From positions 2,466,001-2,530,000 of the forward strand of contig NZ_JAWPMM010000001.1 in NCBI RefSeq assembly GCF_033344935.1: DNA of 64,000 bases, given 5' to 3'. Positions 53,263 through 61,608 of the stretch are shown here, piece after piece; positions within the stretch are counted from its first letter, which is position 1, and each line of letters opens with the position of its first letter. The notes beneath the pieces are model-generated. The model had not been told where the DNA came from and ran no database searches. It worked only from the letters and a program-made list of their open reading frames with translations. The translations under genes were made by a program, and so were the position numbers. This DNA is from Reichenbachiella sp. (lineage in GTDB: Bacteria; Bacteroidota; Bacteroidia; Cytophagales; Cyclobacteriaceae).

Positions 53263-54699
53263 TTATCGTCCCAGAATTGTTTTAATAGTCTTTACCATTA
53301 ATGCAGTGTTTGATTCAATTTCTTCGAGTGTCATAGATGCGAAGCCAAACCTGCAAGCTCTTTCGGTGTGTTCATATACATCAATTTTTAAGGTTAATTG
53401 GTGCTTTGCGGCTGTTTCGATTAACTCTTTGATTTTTACATTTTTGAATGTGACCCAAACGGCCATTCCTCCGATAGGTTTGTTGAAAGTAATTTCGTTT
53501 TTAAGCCCTTCTTTTAGTTTTTGACAAAATAGATCTCGCCTTTCTTTATAGGTGTTAACAGCTTTTTTTAAGAATCGATCTATTTCATTATTGGCTAGCA
53601 TTTCAGCCAAAGCCCTTTCCATAATCGGATCGCCCAGTTTGTCAATGATCATTCTTAGTTCTCCACATTTTTTGGTTATTGTTTCATTGGCAAACATGTA
53701 TCCAATACGAATCGAAGGAACTAGAATTTTGCTAAATGAACCAATATAAATGACTCTTCCACTTTGATCTATGCTTGCTAATGGCAAAATGGGGGATCGA
53801 TTATAATGGTAGTCATAATCGTAATCATCTTCAATAATATAGAAATCATATTTTTCGGCAAGCTCAAGCAATCGCATCCGGTTTTCTACTGGCATGGTTA
53901 CCGTGGTAGGATATTGGTGATGTGGAGTGATATACATCGCTCTAATTTTACCTCTTTTAACTTCTTTTTCTACTGCACTTAAATCCAGGCCCTCGGTAGT
54001 TACGGGAACTTTTATTAGTTGACCACCAGCCGATTTAATGGCACGATCTGCAGAATGATAGTTTAATTCTCCAACTATCACTTGGTCTCCTTTGGACAAC
54101 AAAGTGGTAAAAGCAAGATAGATAGCCATTTGACTGCCTCTAGTAATTAGAATGTTTTCGGGCGAACCATTGATGGCTCTGGTAGAGGAGAGGTAGTTGG
54201 AGAGATTCTTTCTTAATGTGATTTCACCGAAAAAATGATTGCCTAAAAGTACAGATTTGCCTACTACACCTTTGGATACTGAACGAGCAGTTTTTAGCAA
54301 TAGATCAATGGGGGCTAATCGATAGTCTGGCGTGCCATCATCTATCACGTGTTCTCCGCGAGGCATGTCATATTTCGATGAGTTTGACACTTCTATTGCC
54401 TTTTTTTCAATTAACTGCCCAAGAGGTTGTTGTTTTATTTCAGGAAGAGACTGCTTGATAAATGTGCCTTTGGTGGGAATAATCTCCATCCAACCTTGTG
54501 CCATGAGTTCATCATAGGCTTGTAGTACAGTTTTACGGTTTATATTGAGTTCATTGGCTAAAGTCCTGCTTCCAGGCATTCTTAGTCCTTTTTGAATCCT
54601 GCCCTTCATAATTTCACTAATCACAGCATCTGATACTTGGAGATAAACCGGTCTATTTTCTTTTCGATTGATTGTGATAATGGATTTCCACGGAAGCAT
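53263..54699 (-). CDS. MocR/PdxR-type regulator (GntR winged helix fused to aminotransferase)
   Basis: A 478-residue fusion. Residues 1-80 are a GntR-family winged helix (VYLQVSDAVISEIMKGRIQKGLRMPGSRTLANELNINRKTVLQAYDEL) and the rest is a class I/II aminotransferase fold. It keeps NILITRGSQMAIYLAF, YITPHHQYPTTVTM, EDDYDYDYHY and the PLP lysine in YIGSFSKILVPSIRIGY. Such proteins bind PLP and usually control an adjacent divergent vitamin B6 or amine gene. The divergent gene here is PPOX-like, in keeping with that. It is read away from it across an 86-bp gap. Confidence 0.94.
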   Translation of the reverse strand: MLPWKSIITINRKENRPVYLQVSDAVISEIMKGRIQKGLRMPGSRTLANELNINRKTVLQAYDELMAQGWMEIIPTKGTFIKQSLPEIKQQPLGQLIEKKAIEVSNSSKYDMPRGEHVIDDGTPDYRLAPIDLLLKTARSVSKGVVGKSVLLGNHFFGEITLRKNLSNYLSSTRAINGSPENILITRGSQMAIYLAFTTLLSKGDQVIVGELNYHSADRAIKSAGGQLIKVPVTTEGLDLSAVEKEVKRGKIRAMYITPHHQYPTTVTMPVENRMRLLELAEKYDFYIIEDDYDYDYHYNRSPILPLASIDQSGRVIYIGSFSKILVPSIRIGYMFANETITKKCGELRMIIDKLGDPIMERALAEMLANNEIDRFLKKAVNTYKERRDLFCQKLKEGLKNEITFNKPIGGMAVWVTFKNVKIKELIETAAKHQLTLKIDVYEHTERACRFGFASMTLEEIESNTALMVKTIKTILGR

Positions 54700-54730
54700 A
54701 ACTGGACCCTTTGTTTTGTTAAAAATGGAC

Positions 54731-54762
54731 TACAATGATAATCCACTTGTATCATATTTTTG
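54731..54762 (+). promoter_or_regulatory. Putative MocR operator and PPOX-gene promoter
   Basis: Two nested dyads lie in the 86-bp divergent gap: TACAA (54731-54735) with TTGTA (54747-54751), and ATGATA (54735-54740) with TATCAT (54750-54755). They abut a TATTTTTG -7 box (54755-54762) 23 bp before the PPOX ATG. The dyads occupy the -33 region, which suits an activator. Confidence 0.5.
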
Positions 54763-54785
54763 AAATGTGATTAAAATTTAATGAA

Positions 54786-55448
54786 ATGGAACAATTTGAA
54801 AAGACAGCTAAAAACAAAGTAGTTCGCGGAGCGAAAAGAGCGACTTACGATAAAGAACAGGTTTTTAATATCCTGGATGCAGGATGCATTTGTCATATAA
54901 GTTTTGTGATGAATGACGAACCCTTCATTATTCCAACGGCTTACGGTCGAGATGGAGAAACCATTTATGTTCATGGCTCGGTGAAGAGTAGAACAATGAA
55001 GGCGATTAAAGAAGGTATTCCAGTATGCATGGCTGTTACTCATTTGGACGGTTTAGTATTGGCTCGTTCTGCATTTCATCATTCTGCGAACTATAGATCT
55101 GTAGTGCTGTTTGGTACTGCCGAGGAAGTAGAGTCCAACGAAGATAAAAACCATGGTTTGTTCGTAATTACTGAAAACATACTGAAAGGCAGATGGAACG
55201 AATGTCGTGAACCTAGTCAGAAAGAGTTGGATATTACTTCTGTTTTGAAATTTAAGATCGATGCCGCATCCGCCAAAATTAGAACTGGCGACCCTGTAGA
55301 TGAAGCAGAAGATTATAATTTGGATGTTTGGGCTGGTGTATTGCCTATTAACAATAAATATGACGAACCAATTTCAGATCAGAAATTGGCTGATGGAATT
55401 GTAGTGAGTGACTCAGCGATACTTGCATGGCAAAACTCAAACGGATAG
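54786..55448 (+). CDS. PPOX/Nim-like flavin-binding family protein
   Basis: A 220-residue protein of the pyridoxamine 5'-phosphate oxidase-like split-barrel superfamily, of the NimA-like branch. Visible motifs are CICHISFVMNDEPFIIPTAYG, YVHGSVKSRTMKAIKEGIPVCM and VLFGTAEEVES. These proteins bind FMN, haem or F420; a role in vitamin B6 metabolism is suggested only by the divergent MocR-type regulator. It starts a plus-strand run of small genes ending at the thioesterase. Confidence 0.88.
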   Translation: MEQFEKTAKNKVVRGAKRATYDKEQVFNILDAGCICHISFVMNDEPFIIPTAYGRDGETIYVHGSVKSRTMKAIKEGIPVCMAVTHLDGLVLARSAFHHSANYRSVVLFGTAEEVESNEDKNHGLFVITENILKGRWNECREPSQKELDITSVLKFKIDAASAKIRTGDPVDEAEDYNLDVWAGVLPINNKYDEPISDQKLADGIVVSDSAILAWQNSNG

Positions 55449-55471
55449 ATTTGTTAGAAACAAATCTAGAA

Positions 55472-55984
55472 ATGAGTTTGATCAGAAAACTGAATGGCGT
55501 AGAGCCAAAATATGGAAGTGATTGTTGGTTTGCCGAGACAGCTGCTATAATTGGTGATGTGACCATGGGGCATCACTGCACCGTATGGTACAATGCAGTG
55601 GTTCGAGGAGATGTGAACTCCATTACCATTGGTAACTATACCAATATTCAAGACGGTGCTATTATTCATTGTACCTACCAAAAAGCCGCAACGGTTATTG
55701 GTAATAGAGTTTCCATCGGTCACAATGCCATAGTTCATGGATGTACATTAGAGGATAATGTGTTGATAGGGATGGGTGCCATCGTCATGGATCATGTAGT
55801 AGTACAAAGTGGCTCTATTATTGGAGCTGGCGCCATTGTTTTGGAAAATACCATTATTGAGCCTAACTCTGTTTATGTTGGCAACCCTGCCAGAAAAGTG
55901 AAAGACATAGGTGAAAAAGGGTTGGGTATGATAGAACGTACTGCCGATAACTATGTAAAATATGCTGGTTGGTTTCAAGAATAA
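55472..55984 (+). CDS. Gamma carbonic anhydrase family protein
   Basis: About 170 residues from ATG 55472. An in-frame ATG at 55427 overlaps the previous gene and gives an unlikely extension. The protein is a left-handed beta-helix of hexapeptide repeats (VWYNAVVRGDVNSITIGNYTNIQDGAIIH, then VSIGHNAIVHGCTLEDNVLIGMGAIVMD). The three zinc histidines are expected in IIHCTY, GHNAIVHG and nearby positions. Family members include active carbonic anhydrases and inactive relatives such as YrdA/PaaY, so catalysis is not certain. Confidence 0.92.
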   Translation: MSLIRKLNGVEPKYGSDCWFAETAAIIGDVTMGHHCTVWYNAVVRGDVNSITIGNYTNIQDGAIIHCTYQKAATVIGNRVSIGHNAIVHGCTLEDNVLIGMGAIVMDHVVVQSGSIIGAGAIVLENTIIEPNSVYVGNPARKVKDIGEKGLGMIERTADNYVKYAGWFQE

Positions 55985-55987
55985 GCT

Positions 55988-56470
55988 ATGAAGTATTTAG
56001 TGTTTTCTCTTGGAATATTGCTAGGTAGTCAAGCTATGCAAGCACAGACTATGGAGCAAAAGGTGGCAGACTATCTTGAGACTTTCTTGTCAGAAAACAA
56101 ATCATTTATTTCAGAGGCTGAGCTATATGATACACAATGGTCAACCTCTGATCTTATGGGGCAGAGTCAGATTGTTTTTTCTGAGAATTTCAAGTTCAAG
56201 AGAAAGAACACTGGGTTTCAGGCAAGTTCAATCAAGGAAAAAGGTAGTTGGTACATCAACAATGAATTTGTTGTATTAGAGAAGAAGAAAGTAAAGACAC
56301 CATTATTTGTACTAAAGAACGGTCAAGAAACTATATTAGTAAACGAGGATCAAATAGATGTCTTGAAACAATTACTAACAGAGGCTTCGTACAAAGATGG
56401 TGAGCTAAAGCCATATAGCGTTACTAAGATTTTTACGTTTTTAAACGGATTTACATTGCAAAGCGAATGA
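55988..56470 (+). CDS. Exported hypothetical protein (160 aa)
   Basis: The signal peptide ends SQAMQAQ. The mature protein is about 140 residues of mixed helix and strand, with GSWYINNEFVVLEKKKVKTP in the middle, and has no cysteine or catalytic motif I can recognise. It starts 4 bp after the carbonic anhydrase stop and overlaps the DinB gene by 4 bp, so it belongs to the same transcription unit. Confidence 0.72.
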   Translation: MKYLVFSLGILLGSQAMQAQTMEQKVADYLETFLSENKSFISEAELYDTQWSTSDLMGQSQIVFSENFKFKRKNTGFQASSIKEKGSWYINNEFVVLEKKKVKTPLFVLKNGQETILVNEDQIDVLKQLLTEASYKDGELKPYSVTKIFTFLNGFTLQSE

Positions 56471-56994
56471 AGCGAATATCAAAACCTAATACTAGCGAGT
56501 ATCATAAATTCTTTGCAGGCTATGTTGGCCAGGTAGGAGATCATGATGTGCTGGAAATGATCATCAAACAGAAAGACGAATTCCTTAAATTTTTTAAAGT
56601 CATTCCTGGCGATAGGCATAATTATGCTTATGCGGAAGGGAAGTGGACAATCAAACAAGTATTGAGGCACATGATTGATGCTGAACGGATGTTTGGCTAT
56701 CGAGCCATGTCAATCGCTAGAGGCGAAAAAGCAAAATTACCTGGGTTTGATGATCATTTGTATGTGGAGATGGCTGACGATTCTAAAAATTCAATGGAAG
56801 ACTTGCTGAAAGAATTTGAGACGCTTAGAGAAGGTCACATCCAAATGATTTCCAATTTCACCATACAAGCCACCGAACGAATGGGTAATGCCAATGGAAC
56901 TGATGTTTCTGTTAGAGCAATTATTTATATCATTGCAGGGCATGTAGCCCATCATAAACAAATCATTACCGAAAGATATTTAGAGCATGTTTGA
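56467..56994 (+). CDS. DinB-family protein
   Basis: A 175-residue four-helix-bundle protein. The metal-site histidines of the DinB/YfiT family are visible: one in WTIKQVLRHMIDAERMFGYRA and the HxxxH-type pair in IAGHVAHHKQII at the C-terminus. Family members include bacillithiol and mycothiol transferases and proteins of unknown role, so a thiol-transferase function is possible but not shown. The overlap with the exported protein before it (4 bp) and the thioesterase after it (8 bp) supports co-transcription. Confidence 0.9.
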   Translation: MKRISKPNTSEYHKFFAGYVGQVGDHDVLEMIIKQKDEFLKFFKVIPGDRHNYAYAEGKWTIKQVLRHMIDAERMFGYRAMSIARGEKAKLPGFDDHLYVEMADDSKNSMEDLLKEFETLREGHIQMISNFTIQATERMGNANGTDVSVRAIIYIIAGHVAHHKQIITERYLEHV

Positions 56995-57517
56995 GTTTGA
57001 CCCTTCAAAGAAATATCAAAAAACTACTAAATCAAGATCCGTTATTCGATTTCAAGACTGTGATCCGCTAAAACACTTGAACAACGCCAAATACTTTGAC
57101 TACTTCTTTAATGCGAGAGAAGATAAAGTTCCTAAACTCTATGGCATGCAAATGTCTGAGATATATAAGGCGTTTGATGCGATATGGGTGGTGTACAATC
57201 ATCAAATAGCTTATATCCGACCGGCTGGCATGGGGGAATGGGTGAAAATATTTTCAAGAATCATTTGGCATAACCACAATACCATGGTAGTGGAATACTT
57301 CATGACAAATGACGAAGAAACTGAGTTAAAGACCATGCTTTGGACGAAGCTAAGATACGTCAATGAAAAAGGGCAGTCGACTACTCATCCGGCCAAGTTG
57401 GTGGAATTTTTATCTTCGGTGTCCTATGATGATATTGACTATGAAGATATTGATTTCGATATGCGGGTACGTCAGCTGAAAAATGAAGTAGCGAACGCTG
57501 CCATCAAAATATTCTAA
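56987..57517 (+). CDS. Acyl-CoA thioesterase (4HBT hot-dog fold)
   Basis: A 176-residue hot-dog protein with the 4-hydroxybenzoyl-CoA thioesterase-like start RFQDCDPLKHLNNAKYFDYFFNARED, in which the catalytic Asp of the D-x-D-x-x-x-H-x-N-N pattern is present. AYIRPAGMGEWVKIFSRI and TMLWTKLRYVN follow. It hydrolyses an acyl-CoA of unknown chain type. It is the last gene of the plus-strand run and overlaps the converging rsmE by 4 bp. Confidence 0.9.
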   Translation: MFEFDPSKKYQKTTKSRSVIRFQDCDPLKHLNNAKYFDYFFNAREDKVPKLYGMQMSEIYKAFDAIWVVYNHQIAYIRPAGMGEWVKIFSRIIWHNHNTMVVEYFMTNDEETELKTMLWTKLRYVNEKGQSTTHPAKLVEFLSSVSYDDIDYEDIDFDMRVRQLKNEVANAAIKIF

Positions 57518-58218
57518 AGACCTTGATTCACAAGGTTAACCGTATGCACAGCTGCAATGCCTGCGGTCTCTGTGCGCAAGACATGATCTCCAAGTGAAAC
57601 TAATTCAAAATTGGATGATTTCAAGTGATCAACTTCTGCTGGAGTAAAATCGCCTTCAGGTCCTATTAAAATCAAAGCGTTCGAGTTGGGCTTTATTTTT
57701 TTTTGTAGTAAGTCTTCCGATCCAGTCTCTACATAAGCAACAAACTTGTTTTCAATGTTTTTATGGCTTTCAATGAATTGGTCAACTTTGATCAATTCGT
57801 TGATTTTGCATTTCCAAAAGTTTTTAGATTGTTTCATGGCGCTTATTGCCTTTTTTTCGAGCCGGTCTAATTTCACTTTCTTTCTTTCGCTTCTTTGAGT
57901 TTGAATAAGTGAAATCTCATTCACTCCCATTTCACAAGACTTCTCAACAAACCATTCCAATCGATCTATGTTTTTCGTAGGAGCAATAGCAATATGAACA
58001 CCGTAGTTTTTAGGATCTGCAGTTTTAGTTTCAATGATCTCAAAAGTGCACTTTCTTGGGTTTGGGTCCATGATTTTTGCCAGATAGCTTTTGCCTAAAC
58101 CATCCATAATTGCAATTTCATCTCCTGATTTAGCTCGAAAAACTTTGACCAGATGAGCAGACTCTTCTTGGCTGAGCGTATTGTTTTCTTCTGGATTGGG
58201 GTGATAATAGAAATTCAA
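57514..58218 (-). CDS. rsmE: 16S rRNA (uracil1498-N3)-methyltransferase
   Basis: A 234-residue SPOUT methyltransferase with an N-terminal PUA-like domain (SQEESAHLVKVFRAKSGDEI) and the trefoil-knot core: HIAIAPTKNIDRLEWFVEKSCEMGVNEI, then ALILIGPEGDFTPAEVDHL and LGDHVLRTETAGIAAVHTV. It methylates U1498 of 16S rRNA. It reads toward the thioesterase gene with a 4-bp overlap of the 3' ends. A 233-bp divergent gap separates it from glnN. Confidence 0.95.
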   Translation of the reverse strand: MNFYYHPNPEENNTLSQEESAHLVKVFRAKSGDEIAIMDGLGKSYLAKIMDPNPRKCTFEIIETKTADPKNYGVHIAIAPTKNIDRLEWFVEKSCEMGVNEISLIQTQRSERKKVKLDRLEKKAISAMKQSKNFWKCKINELIKVDQFIESHKNIENKFVAYVETGSEDLLQKKIKPNSNALILIGPEGDFTPAEVDHLKSSNFELVSLGDHVLRTETAGIAAVHTVNLVNQGL

Positions 58219-58408
58219 GTGATTGCTTTTCGGCTAATTTAATCAAATGAAAAACTTTTTTTAAAATGAGAGGGAGGTCTAAATTGATAAATACGTAATT
58301 TTTACCTTAAAAAATGAAAAATGTAACGATTTAGGTGTTAAAATCACCTGTTCAGATAAAAAAATACGAATAATGAGCTGTGATAGATTAAAAAAGGAAG
58401 GGAATATT

Positions 58409-58416
58409 TATTTTTG
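58409..58416 (+). promoter_or_regulatory. Putative -7 box for glnN and leader hairpin region
   Basis: TATTTTTG fits TAnnTTTG and ends 35 bp before the glnN ATG, without a clear -33 element. Further upstream AGGTG (58333-58337) and CACCT (58345-58349) form a short inverted repeat that could be an operator. The rest of the 233-bp gap is AT-rich with nothing else recognisable. Confidence 0.35.
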
Positions 58417-58451
58417 TTCATTCAATTTGAAATATAAACTAGATACATAAT

Positions 58452-60617
58452 ATGGCACATTTAAGATTCAAAGCGCTGGATTTAGTACAATCCAGATCTA
58501 AGATTGAATTCAATTTGCCAGAAGGAAAAATCTCTGACTTCTTCGGAGAACTTGCTTTTGGTACTGAGCAGATGAGAGCATCTCTTTCATCAGATGTTTT
58601 TAAGAAAGTAGATAAAGCCATCAAGAGAGGTAAGAAAATTGACGCGGAAACAGCAGAAGCTGTAGCTGCAGCAGTGAAAACTTGGGCGATGAGCAAGGGT
58701 GTGACGCACTATACACACTGGTTTCAACCACTCACTGGTGCTACCGCTGAAAAGCACGATTCATTTTTTGATCCATCAAAAGGGTTGGAGCAATTCAAAG
58801 GAAGTGCTTTAGTACAACAAGAGCCAGATGCTTCTTCTTTCCCAAATGGTGGAATTAGAAGTACATTCGAAGCGAGAGGATATACAGCTTGGGATCCAAG
58901 CTCACCGATTTTCATTATTGATACTACGCTTTGTATTCCTACCATATTTGTGGCCTATACGGGTGAAGCGCTTGATTATAAAGCTCCATTGTTGAAATCA
59001 ATGGATGCTGTAGATAGAGCCGCTACAAGAGTATGTAAGTTGTTTGATCGTAATGTGACTCAGGTAACCGCCTCATTAGGTTGGGAGCAGGAGTATTTTG
59101 TAGTGGATAAAGCATTGTATGCCGCGCGACCAGATTTGGTTATGGCTGGCAGAACAGTATTTGGACACAACCCTGCAAGAGGCCAGCAATTAGACGATCA
59201 CTATTTCGGTACGATTACTCCAAGAGTATTTGAGTTCATGAAAGAATTCGAATATGAATGTCAGCGATTGGGTATTCCAGTAATGACTCGACACAATGAG
59301 GTGGCACCAGCTCAGTTTGAATGTGCGCCGATGTACGAGGAGGTTAATAAAGGAACTGATCACAATCAATTATTGAAGGATGTGATGGATAAGGTGGCTT
59401 TGAAGCACGATTTGAAGATTCTTTTCCATGAGAAGCCTTTTGCTGGATTAAATGGTAGTGGGAAGCATAATAACTGGTCTTTGATCACGGATACTGGAGT
59501 CAACCTTTTCCAACCAAGTAGTAGTGCAAGAGAGAATCTACAGTTTTTGGTGTATTTAGTTTGTACGCTAAAGGCAGTTCATGAGCATGCTGATTTGTTG
59601 AGAGCGAGTATTGCCTCTGCAGGTAATGATCATAGACTAGGAGCAAATGAAGCTCCTCCTGCAATCATTTCAGCATTTATTGGGCAACAGCTGACAAGCG
59701 TGCTTGATGAGCTAGAAAAGAATAGAGATGTAAAAGTTGACAAAGGAGATAATGTTTACATGAAATTGGGAATTGACAAAATCCCTGAAATCATACTTGA
59801 TAATACTGATAGAAACAGAACTTCACCTTTCGCCTTTACTGGAAATAAATTCGAATTTAGAGCGGTAGGATCTGATGCCAATGTTGCCAATCCAATGACT
59901 GTGTTGAACACGATTGTTGCAGAGCGACTAAATCAGTTTTATACCAAAGTGACAAGTCGTATCGACAAAGAAGGAGTAGATAAAAAATTAGCCATTATAG
60001 GCGAATTGAGAGAATACATTTTGGAATCTAAAGCTATCAGATTCGAAGGAGACGGTTATTCTCAGGAATGGGCTGATGAAGCTGAAAAGAGAGGTTTGTC
60101 TAATGTGAAGGATACAGCAAGAGCGCTTGATTTTTATGTGAGCGATGCAGCTAAGGCGGTTTTTATAAACAACAAGATCATGAGTGATGTTGAAATAGAA
60201 GCACGTCATGAAATAATGTTGGAGAATTACATCATGAAACTGCAAATTGAATCTAGGGTGATGGGTGATTTGGCCTTGAATCACATTTTGCCTACTGCTA
60301 TTGCTTATCAAAATAAGTTGATAAAAAATGCGCAGGGTTTGAAGGATCTTGGCGTAGATAACACAGAGGTAGTGGAGACTATCAAGCAAATATCTGAATA
60401 CGCTTCAAGTGTAAAATCTAATACCTTGGCGATGATCGAAGCACGTAAGAAAGCCAATAACATTGAAGATAGTAGAGATCGTGCCATCGCCTACTGTGAT
60501 GAAGTAAAAGCAGCATATTTCGATAAGATTAGATATGCAGTAGACAAATTGGAGTTGTTCGTAGATGACGAAGATTGGCCACTTGTAAAATATAGAGAGT
60601 TATTATTTATTAGATAA
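58452..60617 (+). CDS. glnN: Glutamine synthetase type III
   Basis: A 721-residue enzyme, the length typical of GSIII and much longer than GSI. Conserved blocks include TLCIPTIFVAYTGEALDYK, the catalytic SLGWEQEYFVVDK with metal glutamates, MTRHNEVAPAQFECAP, FAGLNGSGKHNNWSL with the ATP-site His/Asn, and AGNDHRLGANEAPPAIIS. It assimilates ammonium into glutamine as a dodecamer. The gene is monocistronic with a strong terminator and is the only nitrogen assimilation gene in the window. Confidence 0.98.
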   Translation: MAHLRFKALDLVQSRSKIEFNLPEGKISDFFGELAFGTEQMRASLSSDVFKKVDKAIKRGKKIDAETAEAVAAAVKTWAMSKGVTHYTHWFQPLTGATAEKHDSFFDPSKGLEQFKGSALVQQEPDASSFPNGGIRSTFEARGYTAWDPSSPIFIIDTTLCIPTIFVAYTGEALDYKAPLLKSMDAVDRAATRVCKLFDRNVTQVTASLGWEQEYFVVDKALYAARPDLVMAGRTVFGHNPARGQQLDDHYFGTITPRVFEFMKEFEYECQRLGIPVMTRHNEVAPAQFECAPMYEEVNKGTDHNQLLKDVMDKVALKHDLKILFHEKPFAGLNGSGKHNNWSLITDTGVNLFQPSSSARENLQFLVYLVCTLKAVHEHADLLRASIASAGNDHRLGANEAPPAIISAFIGQQLTSVLDELEKNRDVKVDKGDNVYMKLGIDKIPEIILDNTDRNRTSPFAFTGNKFEFRAVGSDANVANPMTVLNTIVAERLNQFYTKVTSRIDKEGVDKKLAIIGELREYILESKAIRFEGDGYSQEWADEAEKRGLSNVKDTARALDFYVSDAAKAVFINNKIMSDVEIEARHEIMLENYIMKLQIESRVMGDLALNHILPTAIAYQNKLIKNAQGLKDLGVDNTEVVETIKQISEYASSVKSNTLAMIEARKKANNIEDSRDRAIAYCDEVKAAYFDKIRYAVDKLELFVDDEDWPLVKYRELLFIR

Positions 60618-60637
60618 TTTCTCCAATGGATACATAT

Positions 60638-60668
60638 AAAAAAAGCTTCAAATATTGAAGCTTTTTTT
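60638..60668. terminator. Bidirectional intrinsic terminator after glnN
   Basis: AAAAAAAGCTTCAA and TTGAAGCTTTTTTT form a nearly perfect self-complementary stem centred at 60653. Symmetry lets it serve glnN and the converging dioxygenase gene. Confidence 0.92.
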
Positions 60669-60688
60669 ATATCAAATTTTTCTTAATT

Positions 60689-61486
60689 CTAAAGGCTAGG
60701 AGCGTGTGGATTGCCTACCATATAACGCGCATCATTTGGGTTTTGTTTTTTATCCGTATAATACTTCTCTCTCTTATCACCACCATCAGATAATGGATTG
60801 TAAACTCCATATATAATTCTTCTGGTTTTATCAGAGTGATTGGGCTCGGATCGATGAGGCAACCTTTCAGTAAAAATCAAAGCATCTCCGGGTTGAGCTG
60901 GTAGCTTTTTCCAAGTGAGTGAATCCTCAATGCTTTGTTTGATTTTCTTATATTCTGGTCGGTCAGCATATGGAGCTTCCATTGGAATAATTTCTAATGA
61001 ATCAAGTGGCCAATTGGGAACTACCTGTAAACAACCATTTTCCTCGGTTGCTTCATCTACACTAACTAATATGGATAGGTAAGGAGCAATCTTTGGGTCG
61101 AATGAGGAATTCTCTCCTTGCTCATAGGCCACGCCATCTTGATGAGCCGCATGTGGGCCACCACCTGGAGATTTGTAATTAATTCTTTCTTTGTATAAAA
61201 CTGCAGGCTCTTGCATCAACTCTGAGATCAAAGAGGTGATCGTTTTTCCAGTGAATATTTCCTTCATGCCATCATGATAAGGAATGAAGTTTTCTACACG
61301 TGAAAGCTGACTCGGGTTATCCATTTCATAATAGGACATCCATTTGTCAATACCAGGCCCCCAATTGGATATTTCATCTATCCAAGTAGATAATTCGTTG
61401 ATACGATCCTTAAAGAGTCCGGGAATATGAACATACGAGTTTTCTTTCCAAAACAGGGTTAGTGCTTTGGTATAAGTTTGTGTCAT
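60689..61486 (-). CDS. PhyH/PhnY-like Fe(II)/2-oxoglutarate dioxygenase
   Basis: About 265 residues from ATG 61486; a longer start at 61504 is possible. The phytanoyl-CoA hydroxylase-type facial triad is clear: HQD at residues 115-117 in HAAHQDGVAY, the distal His211 in LPHRSEPN, and Arg223 for 2-oxoglutarate. The stretch INYKSPGGG before the HxD resembles PhnY, the 2-aminoethylphosphonate hydroxylase. It follows phnW by 104 bp on the same strand, so hydroxylation of aminoethylphosphonate, or of a carrier lipid or sugar, is a reasonable guess. No phnZ oxygenase is present. Confidence 0.85.
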   Translation of the reverse strand: MTQTYTKALTLFWKENSYVHIPGLFKDRINELSTWIDEISNWGPGIDKWMSYYEMDNPSQLSRVENFIPYHDGMKEIFTGKTITSLISELMQEPAVLYKERINYKSPGGGPHAAHQDGVAYEQGENSSFDPKIAPYLSILVSVDEATEENGCLQVVPNWPLDSLEIIPMEAPYADRPEYKKIKQSIEDSLTWKKLPAQPGDALIFTERLPHRSEPNHSDKTRRIIYGVYNPLSDGGDKREKYYTDKKQNPNDARYMVGNPHAPSL

Positions 61487-61553
61487 TAAGAGAAATAAGT
61501 GCACATCACTGACTAGGTAATGTAGTGTTCAAAATGCAGCTCGATTGAATTTT

Positions 61554-61565
61554 ATAGTCGACTAT
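61554..61565. promoter_or_regulatory. Perfect 12-bp palindrome upstream of the dioxygenase gene
   Basis: ATAGTC/GACTAT is a perfect palindrome in the phnW-dioxygenase gap, 68 bp before the dioxygenase ATG. It is a candidate operator for a dimeric regulator; nothing more can be said. Confidence 0.25.
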
Positions 61566-61608
61566 TTTACGCAATCAATACAGAAGAGATACGTAAGGTT
61601 CAGTTTTT

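Noticed and set aside
53256-53271. GGACG/CGTCC hairpin at the end of the MocR gene
   Set aside because: Five base pairs only, overlaps the stop codon and has no T tract on the minus strand.
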